A stretch of 64,000 bases of DNA, taken from Curtobacterium sp. HSID17257 (GTDB taxonomy: Bacteria > Actinomycetota > Actinomycetes > Actinomycetales > Microbacteriaceae). The translations under genes were made by a program, and so were the position numbers. The stretch's first letter is position 1. Every line of letters begins with the position of its first letter. The DNA lies in assembly GCF_003989515.1 (NCBI RefSeq), contig NZ_RBLU01000008.1:1-64000 (forward strand), in the 5' to 3' direction. This document shows positions 43,088 through 52,117 of the stretch, piece by piece. The notes under the pieces were generated by a model that saw nothing but the letters and a program-made list of their open reading frames with translations, searched no databases and was not told the origin of the DNA.

Positions 43088-43996
43088 TCACTTCAGGCCG
43101 GAGGACGCGAGCCCGTCGATCACCCGCCGCTGCAGCACGATGAACAGGACCAGCACCGGGGCCATCGCCATCAGGCTCGCCGCCATGAGCAGGGGGTAGT
43201 CGATCGTCCGGTCGCTGGACAGGGTCGCGAGACCGGCCGCGAGCGGCATGTCCTCGGCGCGGGTGGAGACCACCAGCGGCCAGAGCAGCTCGTTCCACGA
43301 CCACAGCACCGTCGTGATCGCGAGCACGCTGATCGACGGACGTGCGAGCGGCAGCATGATCCGCCAGAAGGTCTGGAACGGGTTCGCGCCGTCCATGCGC
43401 GCCGCCTCCTCGAGCTCGGCGGGCATGTTGCGGAAGGCGGTGCGCATGAGGAACGTGCCGAAGGCGCTGAACAGGCCGGGTGCGACGATGCCGGCCAGGG
43501 TGTCCAGCCACCCGAGGCCCTGCACGATCTGGTACTGCGAGATGAGGTAGACCTGCGACGGCACCAGCAGGATCGAGAGCACGATGCCGAGGATGACCGC
43601 GCGTCCGCGGAAGCGCATGCGGGCGAAAGCGTAGCCGGCGAGCGTGCACAGCACGATCTGCGCCAGGGTGCGGATCAGGGTCACCCAGATCGAGGTCGCG
43701 AGCTGGTCGAGGAAGGGGAGCCGCTCGAAGACCCGGGCGAAGTTGCCCCACTGCAGCTCACCGGGCCAGAAGGTCGGTGTCGGCGAGGTCACCTGCGCGT
43801 TCGTGGACAGCGCCATGATGATCTGCCAGAGGAACGGGAACGCCATGACGAACCCGCCGATGCCGAGCACCACGTGGATCCACCAGTGGCTGCCACCGCG
43901 GCGACCGGGCCGCGACGCGGCCTGTGCGCGGGTGCGACCCGCGGCCCTCGTGGCCGCCGCGACCTTGCTGCCGCGCGCGTCGATGATGCCGGTCAT
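43088..43996 (-). CDS. Sugar ABC permease, MalG-type (amino-sugar-like operon)
   Basis: 302 residues with six membrane segments. EAA loop ELEEAARMDGANPFQTFWRI. Its ATG 43996 overlaps the stop of the MalF-type gene, and it is the last gene of the minus-strand operon. No ATPase is nearby. Confidence 0.92.
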   Translation of the reverse strand: MTGIIDARGSKVAAATRAAGRTRAQAASRPGRRGGSHWWIHVVLGIGGFVMAFPFLWQIIMALSTNAQVTSPTPTFWPGELQWGNFARVFERLPFLDQLATSIWVTLIRTLAQIVLCTLAGYAFARMRFRGRAVILGIVLSILLVPSQVYLISQYQIVQGLGWLDTLAGIVAPGLFSAFGTFLMRTAFRNMPAELEEAARMDGANPFQTFWRIMLPLARPSISVLAITTVLWSWNELLWPLVVSTRAEDMPLAAGLATLSSDRTIDYPLLMAASLMAMAPVLVLFIVLQRRVIDGLASSGLK

Positions 43997-44952
43997 GACT
44001 GGACCCACTTCCGCTGGACCCGGAACTGCACGACGGTGATGATGCCGATGAGCACGAAGATCACCATCGCGATGGCAGCCGCGAAGCCCTTGTCGTTGTC
44101 GATGAACCCGGCGTTGTAGAAGTAGAAGACGAGGGACATCGTCTCCGGGATGACCGGGTTGGTGGAGCCGAGGATGGCGTAGAGCAGGTCGAACAGCTGG
44201 AAGCTCGAGATCGTGGTGACCACCAGCACGAAGAAGATGCTCGGCGTCAGCAACGGCACGGTGAGCGAGCGGAACTGACGCCAGCGGCTCGCACCGTCGA
44301 GCTCGGCCGCCTCGTACAGCTCGGGCGGGATGTCCTTCAGCCCGGCGCCGAGGATGATCATCGAGAACCCGAGCGACGACCACAGGCCGACGAGGGACAC
44401 CGCGACGAGCGCGAAGCCCGGGGTGGAGATCCAGTACGGGCCGTCGATCCCGAAGCGGCCGAGGAACCAGTTCACGATGCCGAAGTCGCCGTTGAACATG
44501 ATGCGCCAGACCAGGGCGATCGCGGCCGGCATCGCCACGTAGGGCAGGAAGAAGAGCACCCGGTAGAACTGTGCGAACCGCAGGCCCGGGGTGTTGAGCA
44601 GGCTCGCGAGCCAGACCGCGATCGGGATGCCGAGCAGGACGATCACCGTGTAGACGATCGTGTTGACGAGCGACTGGTACAGCTGCGGGTCGGTCAGCAG
44701 GCGGCCGTAGTTCGCGAGCCCGGTGAAGGTGGCGCCGCCGAAGACACCCCAGCTCGTGAACGAGTACCAGAAGGTCTGCAGGATCGGCCAGATGAAGAAC
44801 GTGCCGACGCCGATCAGCAGCGGGAGCACGAACAACCACGGCCAGATGCCGTCGGTGCGGTGGGCACGGGTCGATCGCGGCCGATCGTCGTGCTGGGGTC
44901 GGGACGGCGGAGACGGCCGGGTCGCCGTCGTCTGCCGGGTGGTGGTCGTCAT
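43993..44952 (-). CDS. Sugar ABC permease, MalF-type (amino-sugar-like operon)
   Basis: 319 residues with six membrane segments after a Thr/Arg/Pro-rich cytoplasmic start. EAA loop ELYEAAELDGASRWRQFRSL. It follows the substrate-binding protein after a 120-bp spacer containing a hairpin, which may lower permease output relative to the binding protein. Confidence 0.92.
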   Translation of the reverse strand: MTTTTRQTTATRPSPPSRPQHDDRPRSTRAHRTDGIWPWLFVLPLLIGVGTFFIWPILQTFWYSFTSWGVFGGATFTGLANYGRLLTDPQLYQSLVNTIVYTVIVLLGIPIAVWLASLLNTPGLRFAQFYRVLFFLPYVAMPAAIALVWRIMFNGDFGIVNWFLGRFGIDGPYWISTPGFALVAVSLVGLWSSLGFSMIILGAGLKDIPPELYEAAELDGASRWRQFRSLTVPLLTPSIFFVLVVTTISSFQLFDLLYAILGSTNPVIPETMSLVFYFYNAGFIDNDKGFAAAIAMVIFVLIGIITVVQFRVQRKWVQS

Positions 44953-45030
44953 CGGGTCGCTCCTACGCCGGGGCGGGCGGATCAGGGGGTGCGGGTGTGG
45001 GTGCGGGGAGGTGGGTCCGGTGGGACGGAC

Positions 45031-45068
45031 GACGCCGATCGACCGGGAGGACCCGGCCGATCGGCGTC
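45031..45068 (-). terminator. Intercistronic hairpin between binding protein and permease
   Basis: gacgccgatcg and cgatcggcgtc are perfect 11-bp arms around a 16-nt loop, right after the stop of the binding-protein gene. It may trim or stop part of the transcript. Confidence 0.7.
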
Positions 45069-45072
45069 ACGG

Positions 45073-46386
45073 TCACTCCTCGGCGAGCGCGGCGTCCATC
45101 TCCTTCGCGAGCTCGGCCGTCACCTGGTCGACGGGTCGCGAGCCGTCGAAGGCGCTCGGCAGCAGGTTCGTCTCGAGGGTGTTCCACGCGGCGGTGTTCC
45201 TCGACACCGGCAGCGGCTTCGCGTAGTCGACCGCGTCGAGGAAGACCTGCAGGTCCGCGTCGGGCATCGTCTTCGTGAAGGCGTCCTGCGTGCCCTCGTA
45301 GGCCGGGATCACCGCGCCCATGTCACCCTGCTGCTGCTGGGCCGGCTTGCTCGCCAGGTACGCCTGCAGTGCCTGGGCGGCCGCCTTGTTCTTCGACCCC
45401 TCGGCGACGACGTTCGAGACGCCGTGGATGACGGTCGCCTGCTCCTTGCCCTTCGGCAGCGGGTAGACGACGACGTCCTGCTCCATGTCGGTTCCGATCA
45501 GCGCCGACCGGAACCAGCTGCCGCCCTGGTACATCGCGAGCTTGCCGGAGGTGAACCACTGGTCCGCCGTGGTGTCGATCAACTGCTTGATCGTCGGCGA
45601 GGCGCCGGAGGCGATCAGGTCCGTCCAGAAGCGGATGCCCTCCTGAGCAGCCTTCGTGTCGTACTCCGACTTCCCGTCGTCGACGACGGACCCGCCGGCC
45701 TGGAAGATCGTGTCGTAGTAGGTGGTCTGTCCGTCCATGCCGCCGGCGGCGCCGTACGCGCCGTCGCCCTTGAGCTTCTGCGACAGCTCGGCGGCGGTGT
45801 CCTGGAAGTCCTGCCACGTCCAGTCCTTCGACGGCAGCGGCACGCCGGCCTTCTCGAACAGGGCCTTGTTCACCCAGACGCCGATCGTGTCGAAGTCCTT
45901 CGGGACGCCGTACTGCTTCCCGTCGTAGGTGTACAGGTCGTCGAGCGCCTTCGAGTACTTCGACGGGTCGATCGCGCCCGACTCCACCGCTCCCGTGATA
46001 GGCGCGAGCTTGCCGTTGCCCGCGTAGAGCTGGAAGTTCGGACCGTTCATCCAGAACAGGTCGGGGAGCGTGTTGCTGGAACCCTGCGTCTGCAGCTTCG
46101 TGAAGTAGTTGGCGTACGGCGTGACGTCGACGTTGACCGTGATGTCCGGGTACTCCTCGTTGAAGCCCTTGATGTTCGCCTTGATCGCGTCGACCTGGTT
46201 CTGGTCCCACACGGCGTAGGTCAGGTCGGCCTTCGTGTCCTTCGCGACCGTGCCCGTCCCGGAGTCGGAGCCGGCGGAGGACGCGCTGCTGCACCCCGCG
46301 AGGAGGGCGACGGCGCTGACCGCGGCAGCGAGGCCGAGCAGGGCACGGCGGCGACCGCGGCCGTGACGGGGGGAGGGGAGGGTCAT
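45073..46386 (-). CDS. Sugar ABC substrate-binding lipoprotein (amino-sugar-like operon)
   Basis: 437 residues. A basic start, a hydrophobic stretch, and the lipobox LLAGC precede a family 1 binding-protein fold. Its ATG 46386 overlaps the stop of the Gfo/Idh gene. The substrate is unknown; context with a DeoR regulator, a ROK kinase and NagA suggests an amino sugar. Confidence 0.92.
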   Translation of the reverse strand: MTLPSPRHGRGRRRALLGLAAAVSAVALLAGCSSASSAGSDSGTGTVAKDTKADLTYAVWDQNQVDAIKANIKGFNEEYPDITVNVDVTPYANYFTKLQTQGSSNTLPDLFWMNGPNFQLYAGNGKLAPITGAVESGAIDPSKYSKALDDLYTYDGKQYGVPKDFDTIGVWVNKALFEKAGVPLPSKDWTWQDFQDTAAELSQKLKGDGAYGAAGGMDGQTTYYDTIFQAGGSVVDDGKSEYDTKAAQEGIRFWTDLIASGASPTIKQLIDTTADQWFTSGKLAMYQGGSWFRSALIGTDMEQDVVVYPLPKGKEQATVIHGVSNVVAEGSKNKAAAQALQAYLASKPAQQQQGDMGAVIPAYEGTQDAFTKTMPDADLQVFLDAVDYAKPLPVSRNTAAWNTLETNLLPSAFDGSRPVDQVTAELAKEMDAALAEE

Positions 46387-47624
46387 CGGGTGTTCCTTCC
46401 GGAGGGGTCGTCGTGGCCGGCTGCGGCCGCGAAGTGACGGATGGTGGCTTCGGGGAGGGGCGGCACGTCGAGCGGGACGGAGCCGTTGCGGAGCGAGCGG
46501 GTGGCGAGTGCGCCGGCGGCGACCGCCATGCGCGCCGCGATCGGGGACAGGGTCGTCGGCTCACCGAGCGCGACGGAGCGGAGGAACTCGGTCATGGTGA
46601 GGAGATCGGCGTCGGCGTGGCCGTCCTCGACGCCGTCGATCGGGTACTCCACGTCACCGGCGACGTCCCACCCACGGCGGTGGTTCCACACCTTGACGAC
46701 GCCACCGCCGGTGTCCCCGATGTTCTCGAGTCGCCCGTGGGTGCCGATCACGGTGTAGTTCCGCCAGTAGTCGGGCGTGAAGTGGCACTGCTCGTAGCTC
46801 GCCTGCACGCCGTTGTCGAGCGTCATCATCACCATCGAGACGTCCTCGACGTCGACGACGGGGTTGAGCCCGGTCTGCTCGGCGGGCGGCCAGTTGTCGA
46901 ACGAGAACCAGTCGGTCATGAGCTCGTCGCTGCGGTCCCGCCGGTCCGTGACGTCGCCGTACACCGAGAGCGACCCCATCCCGACGACCCGGCTGGTGTA
47001 CGCACCGGCGAGGGCGTGCACGACGTCGAGGTCGTGGCTCGCCTTCTGCAGCAGGAGCGAGTTCACACGGCTGCGGTCGGCGTGCCAGTCCTTGAAGTAG
47101 TAGTCCCCGCCGTTGCCGACGAAGTGGCGGACCCACACCGCCTTGACCTCGCCGATCTCGCCGCGGGCGATGACCTCGCGCATGAGGCGGACGACGGCTG
47201 CGTGCCGGAAGTTGTGGCCGACGTACAGGGGCGTGCCGGTCTCGGCGGCGGTGTCCAGGACGGCGTCGGCGTCCTCCACGGTGATCGCCAGGGGCTTCTC
47301 GAGGTAGACGGCGATGCCGGCGCGGAGCAGGTCGGTCGCGATCTCGGCGTGGGTCCAGTCCGGGGTGGTGACGATCGCCGCGTCCACGAGGTTCGGTGCG
47401 CCGTCCGTGCCGATCAGGGCCCGGTGGTCGGCCACCACCTCGGCCTCGGGCCAGTGTGCGGCGGCACGGTCCCGCCCGGCGGGCGTCGTGTCGGCGGCGG
47501 CCGTGACCCGCGCGTCCACGCCGTCGGCGTCCAGGCCCGCGGCGGCCACGTGGTCGGCGATGGCTGCGCGCTGTCCGATGCCGACGACGCCGACCCGGAG
47601 CAGGCGTGTGCTCGTGGTGGTCAT
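46383..47624 (-). CDS. Gfo/Idh/MocA-family oxidoreductase
   Basis: 413 residues. The N-terminal nucleotide loop is VGVVGIGQRA and the family lysine is in YLEKPLAIT; HDLDVVHAL follows. These enzymes act on sugars with NAD(P) or, in some branches, use tightly bound NAD as glycosidases. ATG 47624 has a good Shine-Dalgarno sequence (gggag). First gene of the operon, transcribed from a region with an operator shared with the next regulator. Confidence 0.9.
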   Translation of the reverse strand: MTTTSTRLLRVGVVGIGQRAAIADHVAAAGLDADGVDARVTAAADTTPAGRDRAAAHWPEAEVVADHRALIGTDGAPNLVDAAIVTTPDWTHAEIATDLLRAGIAVYLEKPLAITVEDADAVLDTAAETGTPLYVGHNFRHAAVVRLMREVIARGEIGEVKAVWVRHFVGNGGDYYFKDWHADRSRVNSLLLQKASHDLDVVHALAGAYTSRVVGMGSLSVYGDVTDRRDRSDELMTDWFSFDNWPPAEQTGLNPVVDVEDVSMVMMTLDNGVQASYEQCHFTPDYWRNYTVIGTHGRLENIGDTGGGVVKVWNHRRGWDVAGDVEYPIDGVEDGHADADLLTMTEFLRSVALGEPTTLSPIAARMAVAAGALATRSLRNGSVPLDVPPLPEATIRHFAAAAGHDDPSGRNTR

Positions 47625-47664
47625 CTCGCTCCCTTGCGTGATTGTGACGGTAATGATGCCAAAT

Positions 47665-47681
47665 CGATCATGAGTGCACAA
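47665..47681 (-). promoter_or_regulatory. Operator-like site before the Gfo/Idh operon
   Basis: The plus-strand text cgatcatgagtgcacaa is nearly the reverse complement of a site at 48689-48707 (ttgcactgatcatgatcg). It lies in the spacer of the promoter ttgtgc-17-catcat on the minus strand. DeoR at 47844 is the likely binder. Confidence 0.6.
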
Positions 47682-47784
47682 TAAGCACGCACGGCGCGAT
47701 CACGGAAGCGTTCATCCGACGTTGTTACATGTCGGCAACGTCCGGCGGTCGACGCGCACGGCAGGGCTGTGGGGCGCCGTGGAC

Positions 47785-47828
47785 GCATCCGAGCGGCCGC
47801 GCATCCGAGCGGCCGCGCATCCGTGCGG
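47785..47828. repeat. 16-nt tandem repeat gcatccgagcggccgc
   Basis: Two exact units (47785-47800 and 47801-47816) and a third, degenerate part. It lies just beyond the stop of the minus-strand DeoR gene. Role unknown. Confidence 0.7.
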
Positions 47829-47843
47829 TCCGGATCGGTCGGG

Positions 47844-48632
47844 TCAGCTCGCGACGACGAGCTCCACGCCGGCCGATGCCAGTTCCGCGGCGAACGGAGC
47901 AGGGACCGGCTGGTCCGTGACGAGCACGTCGATGCGCTCGAGCGGGCAGATGCGCGCGAAGGTGGCGCGCTCGATCTTCGTCGAGTCGGCGACCACCACG
48001 ACTCGGCGGCCGACGGACGCGAAGTGCCTGCTGACCTCGGCCTCGCCCTCGTGCATGGTCGTCGCGCCGTACTGGCCGGTCAGACCGTCGACGCCGAGCA
48101 CGACGACGTCCAGTGCGAAGCCGTCGAGCGTGTCCCGCACGGTCGGCCCGATGAGCTCGTAGGACTGCCGCCGCGCCACGCCGCCCGTGACCATGATCTT
48201 GACGTTGGCGCGGACGGACAGCTCGTACCCGATGTTCAGCGCGTTCGTGACGATGGTGATGCCGCACTCGCCGTCGGCGCGGAGGAAGCGCTCGCTCTTG
48301 CCGAGCTCCCGCGCGACCTCGGTCGTCGTCGTCCCGCCGTTCAGGCCGACCGTGTCGCCGGGCGAGACGAGCGCCGCGGTCGCCCGGGCGATGGCGGTCT
48401 TCGCCTCGGCCTGCCGTGCGATCTTGTACTGCAGCGGCAGCTCGTACCCGGCCCCCAGTGCTGCGGCCCCTCCGTGGGTGCGCGTGACGAGCCGCTGGTC
48501 CGCCAGTGTCGCGAGGTCGCGGCGTGCGGTCGCAGCGGAGATGCCGAGGGCCTCGCCGATCTCGGCGATCGAGACGTTCCCGCGGTCGCTCACGAGCTCG
48601 AGGAGCGCGTTGAGCCTCTGCTGCGGGGTCAT
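47844..48632 (-). CDS. DeoR-family regulator of the amino-sugar-like locus
   Basis: 262 residues: winged helix (VSIAEIGEALGISAATARRDLATLADQRLV) and the ligand half LNGGTTTTEVARELG and MVTGGVA. ATG 48632 has TAGGAT 6 nt upstream (48639-48644), leaderless. It lies between the import operon and the ROK-nagA operon, with similar operator-like sites in both promoters. Confidence 0.93.
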   Translation of the reverse strand: MTPQQRLNALLELVSDRGNVSIAEIGEALGISAATARRDLATLADQRLVTRTHGGAAALGAGYELPLQYKIARQAEAKTAIARATAALVSPGDTVGLNGGTTTTEVARELGKSERFLRADGECGITIVTNALNIGYELSVRANVKIMVTGGVARRQSYELIGPTVRDTLDGFALDVVVLGVDGLTGQYGATTMHEGEAEVSRHFASVGRRVVVVADSTKIERATFARICPLERIDVLVTDQPVPAPFAAELASAGVELVVAS

Positions 48633-48688
48633 GGCGTCATCCTACGGGCGAGCCTGCCGTGCGATGTGAGCGGAAATGATGCGCGTTG

Positions 48689-48707
48689 TTTGCACTGATC
48701 ATGATCG
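48689..48707 (+). promoter_or_regulatory. Operator-like site before the ROK-nagA operon
   Basis: tttgcactgatcatgatcg, with a perfect 10-bp palindrome gatcatgatc at 48697-48706. It matches the reverse complement of the site at 47665-47681 over the part tgcact and catgatcg. Confidence 0.6.
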
Positions 48708-48763
48708 GTCGGCAGGCTGACGGCGTCCGATCAGCGCTGGTCGGCGTGATCGGAGGGCCCGCG

Positions 48764-49774
48764 ATGACCGCTGACGGCGCAGTGCTCGGGATCGACGTCG
48801 GGGGCACGAGCATCAAGGTGCGCCTGGTCGCCGACGACGGGCGGGTGCTCGAGGAGCAGCGCGTCCCGACCCCGCGCGACGACCTCCACGCCGTCGCACT
48901 GGCCGGACTCGTCGCGACGCTGGGGCAGCGGGCGCGGACGCTCGCACGGCAGCACGGGGCCGACCTCGGGGCGATCGGACTGGTCGTCCCCGGGGTCGTC
49001 GACGAGGACAGGGGCCGTTCGGTGCTCTCGGTGAACCTCGGCTGGCGGGACGTGCCGGTCCGGGCCCTGGTGGAGGGGGCCCTGCGTGCGGCAGGCGTCG
49101 ACGCGGTCCCGCTCGCCTTCGGCCACGACGTCCGGGCCGGCGCGCTCGCCGAGGTCCACGCCGCCACCCCCGCAGCGACCCCGGGCGGTCCGCTCGCCAC
49201 CGATCCTGCCACCGCGCTCGGTCGCGGCACCGTCGCGTTCGTCCCCGTCGGGACCGGTCTCGCGAGCGCCCTGGTCGTCGACGGCCGGGTCGTGTCGGGC
49301 GGTGGCTGGGCCGGGGAGATCGGCCAGGTGCGGATCCGGGACGGCGCGCACGCGGGCCTCCGGGTCGAGGAGGTCGCCTCGGCCGGCGCCGTCGCGCGTC
49401 GCAGCGGTTCCCCGAGTGCCCACGACGCGATGCTCCGGGTCCTCGACGGCGACGCGGTGGCCCGACGGGCGTGGGACGACTGCGTCGACGTGCTCGCCGA
49501 CACCCTGGCCTGGCTGACGGCGGTCGCCGGCTGCCACACCCTGATCGTCGGCGGCGGCCTCGCCCAGTCCGGGCCGCTCCTCTTCGACCCACTGCGGGCC
49601 GCGGTGGCGGACCGGCTCACCGGGGTCAGGCTCCCCGAGCTGGTGGGCGCGCGCCACGGTGATGCGGCCGGCGCCATCGGTGCGGTGCTGCTCGCCCGCC
49701 GTGTGCTGGTCGCCCCGGCGCGGTCCGGCTCCGCGCGCGCCGGTTCGACGGACGCCGTGACGGTGACCGCGTGA
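48764..49774 (+). CDS. ROK-family kinase lacking the zinc-site motif
   Basis: 336 residues. The phosphate loop is LGIDVGGTSIK and the second loop is VGTGLASALVVDG, and a catalytic Asp is in FGHDVRAG, so it is a sugar kinase of the ROK fold. The usual GE(x)GH followed by CxCGxxGC is replaced: GEIGQ and then DGAHAGLRVEE with no Cys. Zinc ligands are thus lost, His and all. ATG 48764 has ggaggg upstream. It overlaps nagA and most likely phosphorylates an amino sugar, if active. Confidence 0.85.
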   Translation: MTADGAVLGIDVGGTSIKVRLVADDGRVLEEQRVPTPRDDLHAVALAGLVATLGQRARTLARQHGADLGAIGLVVPGVVDEDRGRSVLSVNLGWRDVPVRALVEGALRAAGVDAVPLAFGHDVRAGALAEVHAATPAATPGGPLATDPATALGRGTVAFVPVGTGLASALVVDGRVVSGGGWAGEIGQVRIRDGAHAGLRVEEVASAGAVARRSGSPSAHDAMLRVLDGDAVARRAWDDCVDVLADTLAWLTAVAGCHTLIVGGGLAQSGPLLFDPLRAAVADRLTGVRLPELVGARHGDAAGAIGAVLLARRVLVAPARSGSARAGSTDAVTVTA

Positions 49775-50886
49775 CGGCCCTCGTCCGCGCCCCACGCATC
49801 GTCACCGCCGAGGTCGACCTCCCGGACGCCTGGCTCGCGGTCGACGGTGACCGGGTCGCCGCGGTCGGCACCGGTCCGGCACCCGCGCACGACCACGTGA
49901 CCGAGGTGACGGGCACCGTCCTGCCGGCCTTCGTCGACCTGCACGCGCACGGCGCACTCGGGCAGGACTTCGCCTCGTGCTCGGTCGACGAGGCCCGTGC
50001 AGCGGCCGCCCACCACGCCGCGCGGGGGACCGCCCACCTGGTGGCGTCGATCGCGACGGGCACCGTCCCCGACACGGTCGCGGCGCTGCACCGCCTCCGA
50101 CCGCTCGTCGACGACGGCACGCTCGCCGGACTGCACCTCGAGGGACCCTGGCTCGCTCCCGCCCGCCGGGGTGCGCACGCCGTCGGGCTGCTGCACCCGC
50201 CGACCCCCGACGAGGTCGACCTGTTCGTGGACGCCGGCGGCGCAGCGCTCCGGATCGTCACCCTCGCACCCGAGCTCCCGGGCGCGCTCGACGCGGTCCG
50301 GCGGCTGGTCGCGTCGGGCATCGTCGTCGCGATCGGGCACACCGACGCCGACGGCGACCAGGTCCGGGCGGCGGTGGACGCCGGCGCGACCCTCGTCACG
50401 CACCTGTTCAACGGGATGCCGCCGCTGCACCACCGTGCGCCAGGCCCGGTCGGCGTCGCGCTGTCGGACGAGCGGCTCACCGTGGAGTGCATCGTCGACG
50501 GCCACCACCTCGACCCCGTGACCGTCGACCTCGTGCGCGGAGCCGCGGGTGACCGCCTCGTGCTCGTCTCGGACGCCATGGCTGCGACCGGCTGTGCCGA
50601 CGGCAGCTACCGGATCGCGGGCTCCGAGGTCGTCGTCGCCGACGGGGTCGCCCGGTTGGCGGACGGCTCGTCCCTGGCAGGGAGCACGATCACGGTGGCG
50701 GACGCCGTCGCGCGCTTCGTCGACGGTCGTCCGGACCGGCTGCCGACCGCCGTCCGCGCGTCGTCCGCACGAGCGGCGTCGCTGATCGGTCTGCGTCCGC
50801 CGCTCAGTGTCGGGGCTCCCGCCGACCTCGTGGTCGCCGGTCGCGACGGGCACGTCGACCCGCTGCCGCTCGGCCCGACCGCCTGA
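49771..50886 (+). CDS. nagA: N-acetylglucosamine-6-phosphate deacetylase
   Basis: 371 residues. Metal and catalytic blocks are present: DLHAHG, LHLEGPWL, AIGHTDAD, VTHLFNGMPPLHHR and SDAMAATG (catalytic Asp). It removes acetate from N-acetylglucosamine-6-phosphate in the cytoplasm. GTG 49771 overlaps the ROK stop by 4 nt, so the two work together. A copy of the palindromic repeat follows the gene. Confidence 0.93.
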   Translation: MTALVRAPRIVTAEVDLPDAWLAVDGDRVAAVGTGPAPAHDHVTEVTGTVLPAFVDLHAHGALGQDFASCSVDEARAAAAHHAARGTAHLVASIATGTVPDTVAALHRLRPLVDDGTLAGLHLEGPWLAPARRGAHAVGLLHPPTPDEVDLFVDAGGAALRIVTLAPELPGALDAVRRLVASGIVVAIGHTDADGDQVRAAVDAGATLVTHLFNGMPPLHHRAPGPVGVALSDERLTVECIVDGHHLDPVTVDLVRGAAGDRLVLVSDAMAATGCADGSYRIAGSEVVVADGVARLADGSSLAGSTITVADAVARFVDGRPDRLPTAVRASSARAASLIGLRPPLSVGAPADLVVAGRDGHVDPLPLGPTA

Positions 50887-50942
50887 CCGAGGGCGGCAGC
50901 CTGCTCGGGCGATCCGTGTCGCGGAGCCGGAGCCGGTGCCGT

Positions 50943-50986
50943 CGGACGGGAGGCGCGGTGCGGGCCCGCCCCGTGCCTCCCGTCCG
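50943..50986. terminator. Palindromic repeat copy after nagA
   Basis: Arms cggacgggaggcgcgg (50943-50958) and ccgtgcctcccgtccg (50971-50986), one wobble pair, loop 12 nt. Separates convergent genes. Confidence 0.7.
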
Positions 50987-50988
50987 GA

Positions 50989-52032
50989 TCAGCGGCGCGA
51001 CGACGGGCCGCACGCCGCACCCACGACCGGGCACCGGTTGCCGTCGAGCTCGTCGGTGTACTCGCCGCCGTCGCCGAGCAGCACGTGCCGGTACGCCGCG
51101 TCGTCGATCGGTCGCGCGGACCGCACGGCTGCCTCGAGCAGGCTGTCGTCGACCTCCGGGAGGGCGCTGACGGCCACGAGCGTGTCGCCCACGACCGCGG
51201 CGACCTCGTGGCCGTGCTCGCTCGTCCGTCGCACGACCTCGCCGTCCTCGTTGCACGACGTCTCCGCCTCGGAACCACCACCGGGGGCGACGCCCTCGAT
51301 CGGTCGGCCGCACGGCGGGGTCGTCGCGGCGAGCGTGACCACCGTCAGGTCGGACCCGGAGGTGTCCCCCGGGGCGTGTGCCTTCTCGGCCGGCGACGAG
51401 AACACCTGCAGGAAGCCCGGCAGGCGCTTCTCGATGTTCGCCTCGTACACGGAGCCGTACCCGTCGGGGGAGATCGTGACGGGTCGGAAGTCCGCGCCGA
51501 TGGCGGTCTGCGCCCGAGCGATCGCCTGCTGGTCGCCTCGCGCGTCGCCCGTGTCGACCCGGATGCCGACCGAGACGACCAGTGCGACGATCCCGATCGC
51601 GGCGGCCGTGCTCGCGACGATGCCGGCCTTCCGAGGGACCCCGCGGTGCGCGAGCATCGCCGGGACCGCGGCGACCACCGCGCCCCCCAGGTACGGCGTC
51701 GGCGGGAAGGCGAGGAGCGGGAGCGTCGGCTCGGGGCCGGCGAGTGCCGCGGGCAACAGCGCGACCAAGGCGACCGTGGGGACGAGGACGATGCCCGTCA
51801 CGCCGAGCCACGCCGCCCGACGCCGCCGTGTCGTGAGGACCGCCAGACCACCGAGCGCTGTGGACGTCACGAGCGTGAGGCCCAGCAGCGCCACGAGGCC
51901 GGGTACCCCGGTGAAGAGCGTGAGGAAGGTGGCCGCTCGTGCGAGCTGCGCGGCGCCCAGGCCGATCGCCGTCGCGCCGAGCACGTGAACCCAGGCATGC
52001 GTTCCGGTCTGCTCGATGGTCGTGTCGCCCAC
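50989..52032 (-). CDS. Multi-pass membrane protein with extracellular C-terminal domain
   Basis: 347 residues from GTG 52032 (alternative GTG 52098). Five or so hydrophobic segments fill the first half; a large soluble domain follows (about residues 175-347) with cysteines in PPCGRP, TSCNED and CPVVGAACG. No family is recognised. It is convergent with nagA and lies downstream of LacI in the same direction. Confidence 0.7.
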   Translation of the reverse strand: MGDTTIEQTGTHAWVHVLGATAIGLGAAQLARAATFLTLFTGVPGLVALLGLTLVTSTALGGLAVLTTRRRRAAWLGVTGIVLVPTVALVALLPAALAGPEPTLPLLAFPPTPYLGGAVVAAVPAMLAHRGVPRKAGIVASTAAAIGIVALVVSVGIRVDTGDARGDQQAIARAQTAIGADFRPVTISPDGYGSVYEANIEKRLPGFLQVFSSPAEKAHAPGDTSGSDLTVVTLAATTPPCGRPIEGVAPGGGSEAETSCNEDGEVVRRTSEHGHEVAAVVGDTLVAVSALPEVDDSLLEAAVRSARPIDDAAYRHVLLGDGGEYTDELDGNRCPVVGAACGPSSRR

Positions 52033-52117
52033 GCCGTGCCCCCGTTCGCCGGACCCCCTGTCCGACGAGCCGATCCTCGCACGCCGCGCGCCGGTCACGG
52101 TGCCGGACGACCCCGGA

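Noticed and set aside
48637..50853. Long minus-strand frame opposite ROK and nagA
   Set aside because: Both plus-strand genes show full catalytic motifs, and the minus frame has none.
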